Assembly: GCA_963718995.1 (NCBI GenBank)
Contig: CAVRAP010000019.1
Span: 1-64,000, forward strand
Length of the DNA: 64,000 bases
DNA from: UBA4744 sp963718995
GTDB lineage: Bacteria; Actinomycetota; Acidimicrobiia; Spongiisociales; UBA4744
Reading direction: 5' to 3'
Positions within the stretch are counted from its first letter, which is position 1. Each line of letters starts with the position of its first letter. The notes below the pieces were generated by a model. It ran no database searches and was not told the origin of the DNA. It saw only the letters and a list, made by a program, of their open reading frames with translations. This document shows, one piece after another, positions 26,388 to 36,902 of the stretch. The position numbers and the translations under genes are program-made.

Positions 26388-26421
26388 ATGCGGGGCGGTT
26401 GCGGCCGCCCCGCATCTTTTC
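26388..26421 (+). terminator. Rho-independent terminator after pspA
   Basis: ATGCGGGGCGG and CCGCCCCGCAT form a perfect 11-bp stem (26388-26398 with 26405-26415) around a 6-base loop, followed by CTTTTCT. Confidence 0.9.
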
Positions 26422-26537
26422 TGCATTCGGGTATCGCTCGGCGCTTTCGCACGCAAGAATGTGAACGGCAGACGGGCCGGTACCTCTTCAGGTTCACCGG
26501 CCGGCCGTTCGAGCCAGCCGACGATGGGAAGTAGGAC

Positions 26538-27164
26538 ATGTCCGGACCGCAGGTCATCGTGACGAGGTCGAGCGGATGGTCGAAGGCGGTCTCGCTGTTG
26601 GCCGTCGCCGTGCTGGCCGCCGCGCTGGTCTTCTTCGTCACCCACGACGACAACACGTCATCGTCGCTCGTGACCGTTGATCAGATTCGCAATATTGCTC
26701 GCATATCGACCGTGGAGTACCACGTCTCCGAGTTCTATCGCGGGGAGGTAGGTCGAGGCAGCGTCGAAGGTGCCATCTACATCAGTGCAGTCGTCACCGG
26801 CAGTGTTGACATCGATCGGGCCAGGATCGAGATCGACTCGGATCCCGACCAGCCGCGGGCGACCATCACGATTCCCAAAGGCGCCGTGCACATCAGCGAC
26901 CCGGAGACCTGCCCCGACTGCTCGGAACTGGTGCAGCTCACGAGGCCCATCCTCAGGGCTCGCATTTCGGATGAGGAGTGGACGGCCCTGACCAAGGAAG
27001 CCCTCGTCGTGATTAACCAGAGGGTCAGGGAGGCAGGCATCGAATGTCAGACTGCGGCGCGGCTCCAGACGGTACTGACCGATTTCCTGGCGGCTTTCGG
27101 TGTTGAAAGCCGGGTTGTCTTCGAGGACAACTTCGATTTCTCCCGATGCTCATCGGATGCCTGA
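26538..27164 (+). CDS. DUF4230-like membrane-anchored protein
   Basis: A 208-residue protein with one N-terminal transmembrane helix (about residues 15-34) and an extracytoplasmic domain. VTVDQIRNIARISTVEYHVSEFY followed by strands such as GAIYISAVVTGSVDID and ARIEIDSDPDQPRATITIP has the pattern of DUF4230 proteins. Two Cys pairs (CPDCSE; C near the C-terminus) may form disulfides. No function is known. The 153 bases downstream contain imperfect 7-base repeats (27204-27240). Confidence 0.6.
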   Translation: MSGPQVIVTRSSGWSKAVSLLAVAVLAAALVFFVTHDDNTSSSLVTVDQIRNIARISTVEYHVSEFYRGEVGRGSVEGAIYISAVVTGSVDIDRARIEIDSDPDQPRATITIPKGAVHISDPETCPDCSELVQLTRPILRARISDEEWTALTKEALVVINQRVREAGIECQTAARLQTVLTDFLAAFGVESRVVFEDNFDFSRCSSDA

Positions 27165-27317
27165 CAGCAGTTCCCCGGGACGGGTCATCGCCGGCAACGC
27201 GGGAACTGGCCACCTGGTTGCTGGTTCTCTGCTTGCTCGCAGCTCGCAGGTCGTAGCTTTTAGCTAGCACTCGCGCTATCTAGACTCGGGTTCGTCGGAC
27301 TTCCGGAAGGAAACAGG

Positions 27318-29480
27318 ATGGAGCCTCGTCGCCGCCTCACCGCCAGTGGAGTTCTCTTTGTCCTCGCCGTGACAGCCTTCTTCGGGACCTTGCTGTTTTG
27401 GTGGCTGGGGTCTTTGCCGGGGCATTTCATCCCCGAGGTCGGAAGGGAAGTTTTCGGCAACATCTCTCCTGCCCTGCAAGCCCTCTTCTACATTGGCATC
27501 GCGGCCTTTCTTCCCCTGACGCTCTACCTTTTCTCGCTGCGAGCGAGGAACTGGGAACGGGGAACAGGGGAAGACCGGACCGGTCGCTGGGCCGAACGCC
27601 TCAAGGCCGCCGGGGCCGGACTGGCGATGAAGACCCTCCTGCGCGACCGGGCGGCCGGGTTTGATGCACGCCATGATCTATTACGGGTTCATCGTCCTGT
27701 TCCTGGGCACGGTCACTCTGGAGATCGACCATCTGCTTCCCACCGGAGCTCAAGTTCCTGGAGGGCAACACCTACAAGATCTATTCGGCCATTCTCGATC
27801 TGGCAGCGGTGGTGTTCGTCATTGGGATTGTGTGGGCCGTTGTCCGCCGGTACGGCCAGAAGCCGTGGCGCTTGCGTTTGAAAACCAAAGCTGAGGACGC
27901 ATGGATCCTGCTCACCCTCGGGTTTATCGGCGTTTCCGGCGTCGCCACCGAGGCCGCGCGTATTTCGATGCAAAACCGACCCGACTACGAAGTGTGGTCA
28001 TTTGTCGGCTACCCGCTCAGCTACCTGTTCCCGCAGTCCGTGGCGACTGGCTGGCATCGGGCCTTCTGGATCGCCCATGCCGCAGCCTTCGTTGCCTTCC
28101 TGGTGCTGCTCCCCACCACCAAGCTCCGCCACATGTTCACCTCGCCGGCCAACATGTTCCTGGCTCCGAAAGACCGGCCCAAGGGCGCGATGAAGGCGAT
28201 TCCCAATCTGATGGAGGCGACCGATATCGAGTCGATCGGCGCTTCGGTTATCGGGGAGTTCACCTGGAAGCAGCTGCTCGACACCGATGCCTGCACCATT
28301 TGCGGCCGCTGCACGTCGGTTTGCCCTGCCAACCTGACCGGCAAGCCGCTCGACCCTCGGGAGATCGTGCTCAAACTGGGAGAGGTCGCGGCCCTATCCG
28401 GAGTTCCGGCGGTGTCGCCACCGGTCGGCATGGATGAGGCGATCACCGTCGTCGCCGACCGGGTGTTCGAGCGTATCCAACCCGAAGAACTGTGGGCGTG
28501 TACGACCTGTCGTGCGTGTGACGAGATCTGTCCGGTCAATATCGAGATACTCGACAAGATCCTGGATATGCGCCGCTATCTGTCCCTGATGGAATCGAAC
28601 TTCCCGGCCGAGCTCGGGAAGTCCTACGTAGCCATGGAGAACCAGGGCAACCCGTGGGGCCTGAGCCAGGCTTCCCGGGCCGATTGGGCGAAAGCGCTCG
28701 ACATTGACGTGAGGATCCTGGGCGAGGACGGCGTCGACTCCGCCGAATATCTCTACTGGGTCGGTTGCGCCGGTTCTTTTGACGATCGCAACGTCAAGGT
28801 GACGCAGTCGATTGCCCGGCTGCTGACCGAGGCAGGCATCGACTATGCGATCCTCGGACCCAAGGAGCAGTGCACCGGCGACCCGGCTCGACGGTCCGGA
28901 AACGAGTACCTCTTCCAGCAACTGGCTCTCACCAATATCGAGACGCTCGATGATCTCGGAGTGAAGAAGGTGATCACCCAGTGTCCCGCATTGCTTCAAC
29001 ACCCTGAAGAACGAGTACCCGCAACTCGGTGGCGAATACGAGGTTCTCCATCACAGCCAACTGCTGATGTCTCTCGTCAACGACGGCCGGCTTGCAGCCG
29101 ACGGTAACGGCGATAGGAAGAAGATCACCTATCACGATCCGTGTTATCTGGGCAGGCACAACGATGTCTTTGTCGCTCCGCGCACGGTTATCGCTTCGAT
29201 TGGCGGTGTCGATCTGGTTGAGATGAAACGATGCGGCAACGATTCGTTCTGTTGCGGGGCCGGCGGTGCCCAGTTCTGGATGGAAGAACAGGTGGGCAAG
29301 AAGGTCGGTACCGAGCGAGCCGGCGAGGCCGTCGGGACCGGCGCCGATGAAGTGGCCGTCGCCTGTCCGTTCTGTTACATCATGATCGACGATGGTGTCA
29401 AAGAACTCGGCCGGGGCGACGATGTCAGGGTTCGCGACATTGCGGAGATCCTCGCCGAGCAGGTGTTTGAGACGGACTGA
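27318..29480 (+). CDS. Membrane-bound heterodisulfide reductase-like Fe-S oxidoreductase, Rv0338c type (frameshifted)
   Basis: A protein of about 720 residues in three or four frame segments. The N-terminal membrane domain has several helices (to about 28,130). Two [4Fe-4S] motifs follow, CTICGRCTSVCPANLTGKP and CTTCRACDEICPVN, and two CCG-type cysteine domains, one near VGCAGSFDDRN and one at CGNDSFCCGAGGAQFW. Frame changes are near 27,660, 27,745 and 28,990. The layout matches actinobacterial membrane (Fe-S)-binding reductases that link a soluble electron donor to the quinone pool, perhaps electron-transferring flavoprotein oxidation. All motifs are intact, so indel errors are likely. The last segment ends at TGA 29478-29480. 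Confidence 0.8.
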
Positions 29481-29617
29481 CCGGCGCCTTTCCCCCGGTG
29501 CGAGTCAAGACCAGGTCTGACTAGTTACGTCATGTGTTTCCTCAATTGACGCCCTTCGCGGCATGGTGAACGCTTACAGTGGCGGTAGGGTTTGATGAGT
29601 AACGGCTGGGAGGCTCA

Positions 29618-29988
29618 ATGGCTCGCTATGTGAATTGTAAGAAAGGTCTTCACAACTACTCACCCGTCGGGGGGGTAGGCGGAGGGATCGCCAGGCGAAG
29701 CTGTTTTGTCTGCGGCAACGTGCAAATCGATCTCAACGATGTGCCCGTGGTCACCGAAACCGACCTCTTCACGGAAACCAAACTGGCGTCGATCTTCGAG
29801 GTTGAGGCTCTTCTGGCCAACTTGGGCAATGTCCCGGTCCAACCAACACAAACCTTCGGTGTTGCACCCGCCAAGCGTCGCCGCCCGGCCCAGGGCAACC
29901 GGATAGCCGGCCGCCGTTGCGCGCGGCATGCGGACCTCCCGACCGAACTTTCGAGGCGGGTAGTCGTCCCTTCAGGGCTTGCCAATGA
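29618..29988 (+). CDS. Small Cys-containing protein of unknown function (3' end uncertain)
   Basis: The start MARYVNCKKGLHNYSPVGG followed by GGGIARRSCFVCGNVQIDL gives a Lys/Gly-rich leader and a CxxC pair, possibly a small zinc ribbon with Cys7. GGGAGG precedes the ATG. Coding signal is clear to about 29,880 (ending Lys-Arg-Arg-Arg-Pro). Beyond that the frame runs on into the next gene; a one-base slip would give a stop at 29986-29988, overlapping the next start by ATGA, which I take as the likely end. Confidence 0.5.
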
Positions 29989-31916
29989 TCTCGGAATCCC
30001 CTGCCCAGACCAGGCTGATCTCCTCCAAACACCGATGGCAGAGCCGGCGGTGGTCGTCGCTGTTGCTCGGGTCCGTCAGTTTTCTCATTCCGATCATTGC
30101 CGCCGTACTGGCGGGGCTCCTCATCGTTCAGGTTCTGCCGGCGCCGGCCAATGGCCTGGGAGTAGCCGGCTGGTGGCTGGCCTTGATCGGCGGCAGCTTG
30201 CTGGCGATGAAGGTGTTCGATCGTGCTGCCCGTCGGTTGCTGCCACTGGCATGGCTGCTGCGCATGACTATGGCTTTTCCGGACGCGGCTCCATCCCGGA
30301 TGCGGGTGTTGTTGAAGTCCGGAACCGCCGCTGAGCTTCGAGCCCGGATGCAAACAGCGCAGGATCTGGGTGATCGGAACCAGGCCGTCGCCGCCGGGAA
30401 CATACTTGCTCTGGCGACCGCCATCAACAATCACGATCGGACCACCCGGGCACATTCCGAACGAGTTCAGGCATACACGGATCTGATCGGCAGGGAGCTT
30501 GGTCCGGCGGATCCCGATCGGGATCGGTTGCGGTGGGCGGCTTTGCTGCACGATGTCGGCAAGCTGGCCGTTCCCGCCGAAATTCTCAACAAAGAAGGGA
30601 AGCCGACCGAAGCCGAATGGGCCGTTATCCGGACCCACCCGCAAGTCGGCATGGAGATAGCGAGTCCGCTGGTGCCCTGGTTGGGACCGTGGGCGCAAAC
30701 GATCGAGCACCACCATGAGTGGTATGACGGCAGCGGGTATCCCTACGGCCGGGTCGGCGACGAAATAGCGCTGGGAGCTCGCGTCGTTGCAGTGGCCGAC
30801 GCCTACGACACCATCACTTCATATCGTTCGTACAAGAAGCCATTGAGCGCCGAGACCGCCCGCCGCGAGTTGGAGAAGCAGGCCGGAGCCCATTTTGACC
30901 CCAAGGTGGTTCGAGCCCTGTTCAACGTTTCGCTGGGCAAACTGCGCCGGGTGATCGGCCCCGCCTCCTGGTTGGCCCAGCTCCCGTTTGTCGGCCGGCC
31001 TCGAGCGGCTCGGTCGGGACGCCGCAGTCCTGAGCGCCACCCTGCTGGCCTTCTTGGCCTTGTTCGTCGGCGGCGTATTTGCTGCACCTCAGGCCGATCG
31101 CGAGACGGCTCGACGGCCCCGGTGGTGGCGGCAGACGACCCATCGTATGCTCCGCCGGCAGTTGAAGCGTTCAGCCCGGGTCCCCGACGGCCCGGTTGAT
31201 GGTCCCCAGCCCGAAGCGGCGCGATCACGCCTGCGATCACGTGAAGACCTGCCGCCGGCACCCGTCGTTCCCGAGTCTTCACCCACGACGATCCCGGCAC
31301 CACCCGTAACCGCACCGCCTGCAGCCACTCCACCGGTGGTGACCACCCCGGCGCCGATGCCTGCCAATCGGGGCCCGACGCTTGCCGACCGGGTGGTTTC
31401 GGTCGAGGAGGACACCACGATCGTCTGGGCCCCCGGGGGATCCGACCCGGACGGCGATCGGATCTCGTGCCTGGTTCTGATGGGACCCGACCACGGTTCG
31501 GCCGTGATCGCCACAGACTGCAGTTCTGTTACCTATACCCCAGCCCTCGACTACGCCGGACCGGATACCTTCACGATCCTGGCCAGCGACGGTGCCGTCG
31601 CCACCAGCGCCACGGTGACGGTCACTCGTGGTGCCGGTGGAAGACATCCCGGTGGCCGTAGGCGACATGACGACGACGCTGCCCGGCAACGGGGTCCACA
31701 TCGATGTGGCGGCCAACGATCGCGACGCTGAGTCCGGGGCCTTGATCGTTGTCGCTGTTTCGACTCCAGCCAATGGGTCGGCCGTGGTGAACACGTCCGG
31801 CACGGTCACCTACACACCGGCACCCGGGTTTACCGGCGATTGATACCTTCTCGTATGAGGTTTGCGACCCGACCGGGTCGTGTGCAACGGGAGTCGTTGA
31901 GGTAACGGTTCAATGA
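29985..31916 (+). CDS. HD-GYP-domain membrane protein with C-terminal cadherin-like (tandem-95) repeats (frameshifted)
   Basis: The N-terminus has two transmembrane helices (about residues 30-70). A cytoplasmic HD-GYP domain follows: HDRTTRAHSERV, LLHDVGKLAVP, HHHEWYDGSGYPYG, ADAYDTITSYR, the motif set of cyclic-di-GMP phosphodiesterases. Near 30,990 the frame shifts and a third helix (ATLLAFLALFVGGVFAA) leads to a Pro/Thr-rich linker and at least two bacterial cadherin/Big_9-like repeats (SVEEDTTIVWAP, SVTYTPALDYAGPDTF; GTVTYTPAPGFTG, DTFSYEVCD), with further slips near 31,628 and 31,841. Alternatively, the repeat part is a separate gene starting at TTG 30988. The HD-GYP call is firm; the fusion is less so. 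Confidence 0.7.
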
Positions 31917-31934
31917 CTCCGCCCCGTGCGGGGG

Positions 31935-33409
31935 TTAGGGAACCGTTCCCCAGACTGCACCAGATCTTGGCTGCAAGGTCAGGTGCATCCACTCACCTTC
32001 GGTCTTGATCCGACCGGCTCCCCAGAGGGCTTTGAAACCATCGTTGAGGTTGGGTTGATGGACGGAAGCCGAGATGGCCTCCTCGCCTGCGTTGACACCA
32101 ATGAGCAGTTGTTCTTGAGCGGTTTCGCGATAGAAGAGGTAGAGGTCCGAACCGGCTTGAGAAGGCAATCGTCGGTAGGAACCGTGCCGTAGCGCAGGGT
32201 GGGCATGTCGCAGTGCGATCAGCGTCCGGAAGGCCTGCAGAATCGATTGGTTCCATGAAGCTCGGATCGTCCCAGGGGAAGGCGCCCCGCGAGGCCGGGT
32301 CTTTGCCTCCCGTCATGCCAATCTCATCGCCGTAGTACACGCATGGCGCACCCGGGTGGGTGAACATCAGCAATGCTGCCAACACGACCGAGTCGACATC
32401 GCCGTCTGCCACCGTCAACGGGCGGGCCGTGTCGTGCGATCCAAGCAGATTGAAGGTTGAACGAGTCAAGTGCTCGGGATAGAGCGACAGGAGCTCAGTG
32501 ATGGCATCGCCGTACTCGGCGGCGTCGATGGCCGGCGTTATCGGGTAGTCGACTCCGTCGGCCAGTTCGGGGTCGACGCGCTCACCGGCTACGAAGGCCA
32601 GCGTCTTGCCTGTGAAGACATAGTTCATGGCAGCGTCGAATCGGTCCCCCCGGCCGAGCCAGGCTGAAGCGTCGTCCCAGATCTCGCCGACGAGGTAGGC
32701 CTCGGGATTCAAGGCGCGGACGCGAGCCCGAAACTCTTCCCAGAAACCCGGGGTCGTGATCTCGGCGGGAACGTCGAGCCGCCAACCGTCGATCCCCTGG
32801 GCGGTCCAATGCTCGGCAACGCCCATCAGGTATTCGCGGACGTCCGGATGGTCGGTGTTGAATTTCGGGCAGAGCCGGGTTGTCCCCACCAGGCGTGATA
32901 GTTGGGAGGAACTCCCTGCCGGTATGGATTGAGCGGCAAACCGGTGACCGTGAACCACTCAATCCAGGGTGATTCGAGGCCGTTCTCGAGGATGTCATTG
33001 AAGGGGAAGAAGCCACGACTCGCATGATTGAAGACTCCGTCGAGGATGACCCGGATCCCGCGGTTGTGACAACCGTCCAGCAACGTTCGAAGGCTTCGTT
33101 TCCGCCGAGCAGGGGATCGACCTGGAGGTAGTCGTGGGTGTGGTAACGGTGATTGGAGGCGGATTGAAAGATCGGATTGAAATAGATGGCGTTGATGCCG
33201 AGGTCGCTCAGCCAGTCCAATCGTTCGAACACGCCGAGGAGGTCTCCGCCTTTGTAACCGTGACTCGTCGGCGGCGAATCCCACGGCTCGAGGTTCGTCG
33301 GTTGTGGGACCTTGCGCGAACGGGCGAACCGATCGGGGAAGATCTGATAGAAGACGGCATCAGCTACCCAGTCGGGCGGTCGATCGAAGGCAGTTCGGGT
33401 ATCGGACAC
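31935..33409 (-). CDS. Alpha-amylase family glycoside hydrolase, GH13 (frameshifted)
   Basis: A GH13 enzyme of about 490 residues read over four frame segments. It begins at GTG 33409 with WVADAVFYQIFPDRFARS. GINAIYFNPIFQSASNHRYHT and VILDGVFNHASRGF carry region I; GIDGWRLDVPAE holds the nucleophile Asp (region II), YLVGEIWDD the acid/base Glu (region III), and NLLGSHDTAR the third Asp (region IV). Frame changes lie near 33,080, 32,885 and 32,245. A C-terminal beta domain ends at TAA 31935. The pattern fits neopullulanase/cyclomaltodextrinase-like enzymes degrading alpha-glucans, in the cytosol since no signal peptide is present. Confidence 0.82.
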
Positions 33410-33480
33410 CGGCCAGACTCTATCCGTTCGCCGGTGTCAGGTGGGTCGTTCGGCGACGGTCTGCGCTCTGGTCGGCTGCT

Positions 33481-33675
33481 TTACGCCTCGGACGGAGAAA
33501 TCTGTCCCCGGACCCGCGGAAAACGAACCGGAGTGTGTTGGCGGCAGGTGGGCCGGGAGTTATACGTGGACAGCCGTGTTCCGCAGTCCTCTTGCGAGCA
33601 CACCCGACCGGTCGGGTACGTGCCGGGTTTGCGAACGTAGCCCCCTGCTTTCCTGGCTTTCATGATGTCGCTCAT
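33481..33675 (-). CDS. Small zinc-binding-type protein
   Basis: A 64-residue protein: a Lys/Gly-rich N-terminus (SDIMKARKAGGYVRKPGTYP) and then RVCSQEDCGTRLSTYNSRPTCRQH, with three Cys and a final His that can make one zinc site. Such short CGTRLS..YN proteins are common next to unrelated genes in actinobacteria, with no known function. ATG 33675 has AAAGGA upstream. It is divergent from the SARP gene. Confidence 0.7.
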   Translation of the reverse strand: MSDIMKARKAGGYVRKPGTYPTGRVCSQEDCGTRLSTYNSRPTCRQHTPVRFPRVRGQISPSEA

Positions 33676-33891
33676 GCTTTGTCCTTTCCGATCCTCCATC
33701 GTCCGATGAGACGGTGAGAATCACGTGAATGGTTTCTGAGAATTGCCTAAGAATCGAGCGAAGCTAGCGGTTCGTCGACATCGCATGCCTGCTTGCCTGC
33801 TCCTGGCAGGATCCATTGACCGGATGGCTTTTCTCCGCCGGTGGATGGTTCGGGTCGGTAGATTCCGAGATCAGGTAGGAGGGAGGGAAAA

Positions 33892-36840
33892 CTGAGCGGC
33901 AGGGCAAAGCTCGACATCTCGGTCCTGGGTGAACTCGAGGTTCGGATCGGTCGACATGACCGCACGCCGCCAGGGCGGTTGCCGCAGGCCGTGTTCTCCG
34001 TCCTCGTTGGCAGGCTGGGGAAGGCATTCAGCGCTGATAGCTTGATCGACACGGTCTGGAACGGTTCTCCCCCGAGGTCGGCGCGCTCAGCCTTGCGGGT
34101 GCACATCTCCCGGATCCGCCAGGCCATCGGCCTCCCCGGTCTTCTGGTTACGACTGACCATGGGTACCGGCTCCAGACCGATCCTGAGACGGTTGATGCG
34201 TATCGCTTCGAACATGGCGTCCGGGAAGGGAGACGGCTCCTCGAGGCCGGCGCCCACAGCCGAGCACAGCAGGCGCTTCGGCTTGCGATGGATGAATGGC
34301 GAGGTGACCCATACCTGGGCGCCGCGCACGTTCTGGCGCTGCAGTCGGAGGCCGCTCGTCTCGTGGCTCTGAAGAGGGAGGCCGACGTGGACCTGTCGGC
34401 CGCAGATATGGAGCTGGCCGGATCCGCTCCCGACACCACTGCCATCGAGGCGTTGGTACATGCCGATCCTCTGGACGAGCGGCGCTGGGCATTGCTGATG
34501 AAGGCCCTCTATCGCAGCGGCCGCCAGGCGGACGCCCTCAACGCCTATCAGCGGGCGTCGCGATTGCTCGGGGAGCAACTAGGACTCGAGCCTGGTCCCG
34601 AACTGAAAGAGCTGGAAGAGCGGATCCTTCTCCATGACCCGAATCTGCGGCCTGCAGGCACATCTCCGGTTGTTGCTTTGCCCGGGTTCGCCACGTCGAT
34701 GGTGGGACGCTCGGAGCAGGTCGCGACGCTGGCCAAGCGCCTCGGCGAGCATCGTCTCATGACCGTGACCGGTCTTGGCGGTGTTGGCAAGACACGGCTC
34801 GCCGTGGCAGCCGCTCACGCCGCCGTCGTTGACTTCCCCGATGGTGCCGTGTTCATTCCACTCGACCCTGTCTCCGACGCCGGACTCGTGGCGGATGCGA
34901 TCACAAGTCACCTCGATATTGCACCGTCGGTAGATCCGGTCGACGCGCTGGTTCATCACCTCGCCGACCGGCAGATTGTGCTCGTACTCGACAATTGTGA
35001 ACACGTGGTCGACGAGGTTGCCCGGTTGGTCAGTCGGATCTTGACCAGCAGCCCGGGCACCGGACTGCTGTGCACGAGTCGAATGCCCATCGGCGTGACG
35101 GGAGAGACTTCGTTTCCTGTGGGGCCACTACCGGTGCCGCCCCCCGGACAGGAGTTCACCACCCCGGACAACCTGCTCCGCTACGAGTCGATCGCCCTCT
35201 TCTGCGATCGAGCACGGCTGGCTCGCCCCGAATTCACATTCGATGCCGAGAGCGCTCCGGTGATCGCGGAGATAGTTCGCCGTCTGGCCGGCATCCCGCT
35301 GTCGATCGAGATTGCCGCGGCGAACAGCGACCTGCTCAATCCGGCCGACATCCTCGATCGCATCGAGGCTGCGCCGCAGCTTCTGGTGGCCGAGGAACGA
35401 GACCGGGCCGATCGCCACCAGAGCATGGCCGAAGCGGTGGCGTGGAGCCTCGACCTTCTCGACGAGCCGGCCCGAGAGCTGTTCAAGAGGATGTCGGTGT
35501 TTCACTCGCCGGTGGACGCGGAGACACTTGAGGCAGTGTGTCGGGATGATGTGCTCGATTCGGGGGCGATCTACGGATCTCTGGCGGCTCTGGTGAGATC
35601 GTCTTTGGTACCGGTCGACTTCGACACCGCTCGGGCCCGCTATGTCCAGTTGCCGCCGATTCGAGGGGTTGCTCTCGATCTGCTCGGTAGTGACGAGCCG
35701 AGCGTCCGACAGCGCCACCTCGATCACTTCGCGGCGCTGGCATCCGCGGAGGTCGACAGTATCGGCGGACCAGGGGAGGCTGCGTCGTTCGAACGACTGA
35801 CCTCCGTGATCGATGAGCTCCGATCCGCGCTCCACTTTGCCATCACCAATCGGCCGGAGATTGGCCGCCAGATGTGCGTTGATCTCGGCACATATTGGCT
35901 GCGTTCGGGGCGGACCAAGGAGGCCCGCGCTTGGGTCGGGCAGTTCACCGATAGCGAATTGGACGTTCCCAATATCACGGCGTCGCTGTCGCACCTGGCC
36001 GGATCCCTCGCTCTCGTGGAACACGACCTCGAGGCGGCCGACGAGGCGCTCACCGCCGCGCTTCAGCTCCGTCGGGATCTCGGTTTGCGGCGGGAGCTCG
36101 GGATGACGCTCAGCAACCTGGGTGGGCTCGCCAACAGCCGGAAGGACTACGGGAGAGCGGAGTCCCTCTTCCGGGAAGCCCTCGAGGTGTTCGGCAAGGA
36201 GAAGTACGAGAGGGGAGGGGCCGCCGCCCGGTTGAATCTGGGACTCGCGTTGCTCAATCGGGGCGAGATCGAAGCCGCTGCCCAGGAGATACAGTTCGCC
36301 GTCGATGGGTTCCGTCGCCTTGGTGATCGCGGTGAGGAGGCACACGCCCTCAGTCGGCTCGGGTTTGCACACGCGGCGCTGGGTGATCTGGCTCGTGCCG
36401 AGGCCTGCCGGCTCGCCGGCCACCGGATCGCTCAGAACCTGGGCCGGGTCCCGGACCTGGCTTTCAGTCATATGAACCTGGCCGCCCACTACCTCGAGAT
36501 CTCAGACCTGGATCTCGCCAAGGAGCATGCGGCCTCGTCTGCCAAGCTGGTTGTCGAGGAGGACCTCGAACGATGGTGGATTCCGAATCTTGTGGAACTT
36601 GCCGCCGGGATCGAAGCTGATGCGGGAGACCCGGAGGAAGGTGCCCGATTCTTGGGATGTGCGGCCGCGTACCGGCGTGCGTATGACTTGCCTGTCTTGG
36701 ATGCAGGGAAAGCGTTCCACAACGAGATGCGGCAACGGATCGAGGCTTCGCTGGGCAACAAGCAGTTCTTGATCGAGATGGAAGTAGGTGGAACCCGTAC
36801 CCTCCTCGACGGTGTGCGGGCAGTCGCAGCCTGGTCGTGA
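33892..36840 (+). CDS. AfsR/SARP-family regulator: OmpR-type HTH, BTAD, NB-ARC, TPR
   Basis: A regulator of about 980 residues. The N-terminal winged helix starts LDISVLGELEVRIG and continues SADSLIDTVWNGSPPRSARSA; the bacterial transcriptional activation (BTAD) domain runs to about residue 240. An NB-ARC ATPase follows, with Walker A TGLGGVGKTRLA and Walker B IVLVLDNCEHVV. The last 350 residues are TPR-like helices (LSNLGGLANSRKDYGRAESLF). Such proteins activate nearby genes. No ATG, GTG or TTG begins the first strand; a CTG at 33892, seven bases after a strong AGGAGGGAGGG, is the probable start. A TTG at 33979 would cut into the DNA-binding domain. Three lipoprotein genes follow on the same strand. 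Confidence 0.85.
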   Translation: MSGRAKLDISVLGELEVRIGRHDRTPPGRLPQAVFSVLVGRLGKAFSADSLIDTVWNGSPPRSARSALRVHISRIRQAIGLPGLLVTTDHGYRLQTDPETVDAYRFEHGVREGRRLLEAGAHSRAQQALRLAMDEWRGDPYLGAAHVLALQSEAARLVALKREADVDLSAADMELAGSAPDTTAIEALVHADPLDERRWALLMKALYRSGRQADALNAYQRASRLLGEQLGLEPGPELKELEERILLHDPNLRPAGTSPVVALPGFATSMVGRSEQVATLAKRLGEHRLMTVTGLGGVGKTRLAVAAAHAAVVDFPDGAVFIPLDPVSDAGLVADAITSHLDIAPSVDPVDALVHHLADRQIVLVLDNCEHVVDEVARLVSRILTSSPGTGLLCTSRMPIGVTGETSFPVGPLPVPPPGQEFTTPDNLLRYESIALFCDRARLARPEFTFDAESAPVIAEIVRRLAGIPLSIEIAAANSDLLNPADILDRIEAAPQLLVAEERDRADRHQSMAEAVAWSLDLLDEPARELFKRMSVFHSPVDAETLEAVCRDDVLDSGAIYGSLAALVRSSLVPVDFDTARARYVQLPPIRGVALDLLGSDEPSVRQRHLDHFAALASAEVDSIGGPGEAASFERLTSVIDELRSALHFAITNRPEIGRQMCVDLGTYWLRSGRTKEARAWVGQFTDSELDVPNITASLSHLAGSLALVEHDLEAADEALTAALQLRRDLGLRRELGMTLSNLGGLANSRKDYGRAESLFREALEVFGKEKYERGGAAARLNLGLALLNRGEIEAAAQEIQFAVDGFRRLGDRGEEAHALSRLGFAHAALGDLARAEACRLAGHRIAQNLGRVPDLAFSHMNLAAHYLEISDLDLAKEHAASSAKLVVEEDLERWWIPNLVELAAGIEADAGDPEEGARFLGCAAAYRRAYDLPVLDAGKAFHNEMRQRIEASLGNKQFLIEMEVGGTRTLLDGVRAVAAWS

Positions 36841-36902
36841 GCGTTCGTTAATCAACCTTTTGCGCGCCCCTGGCATCGTTGCACGGAGCCAGGAGGCTTA
36901 TT

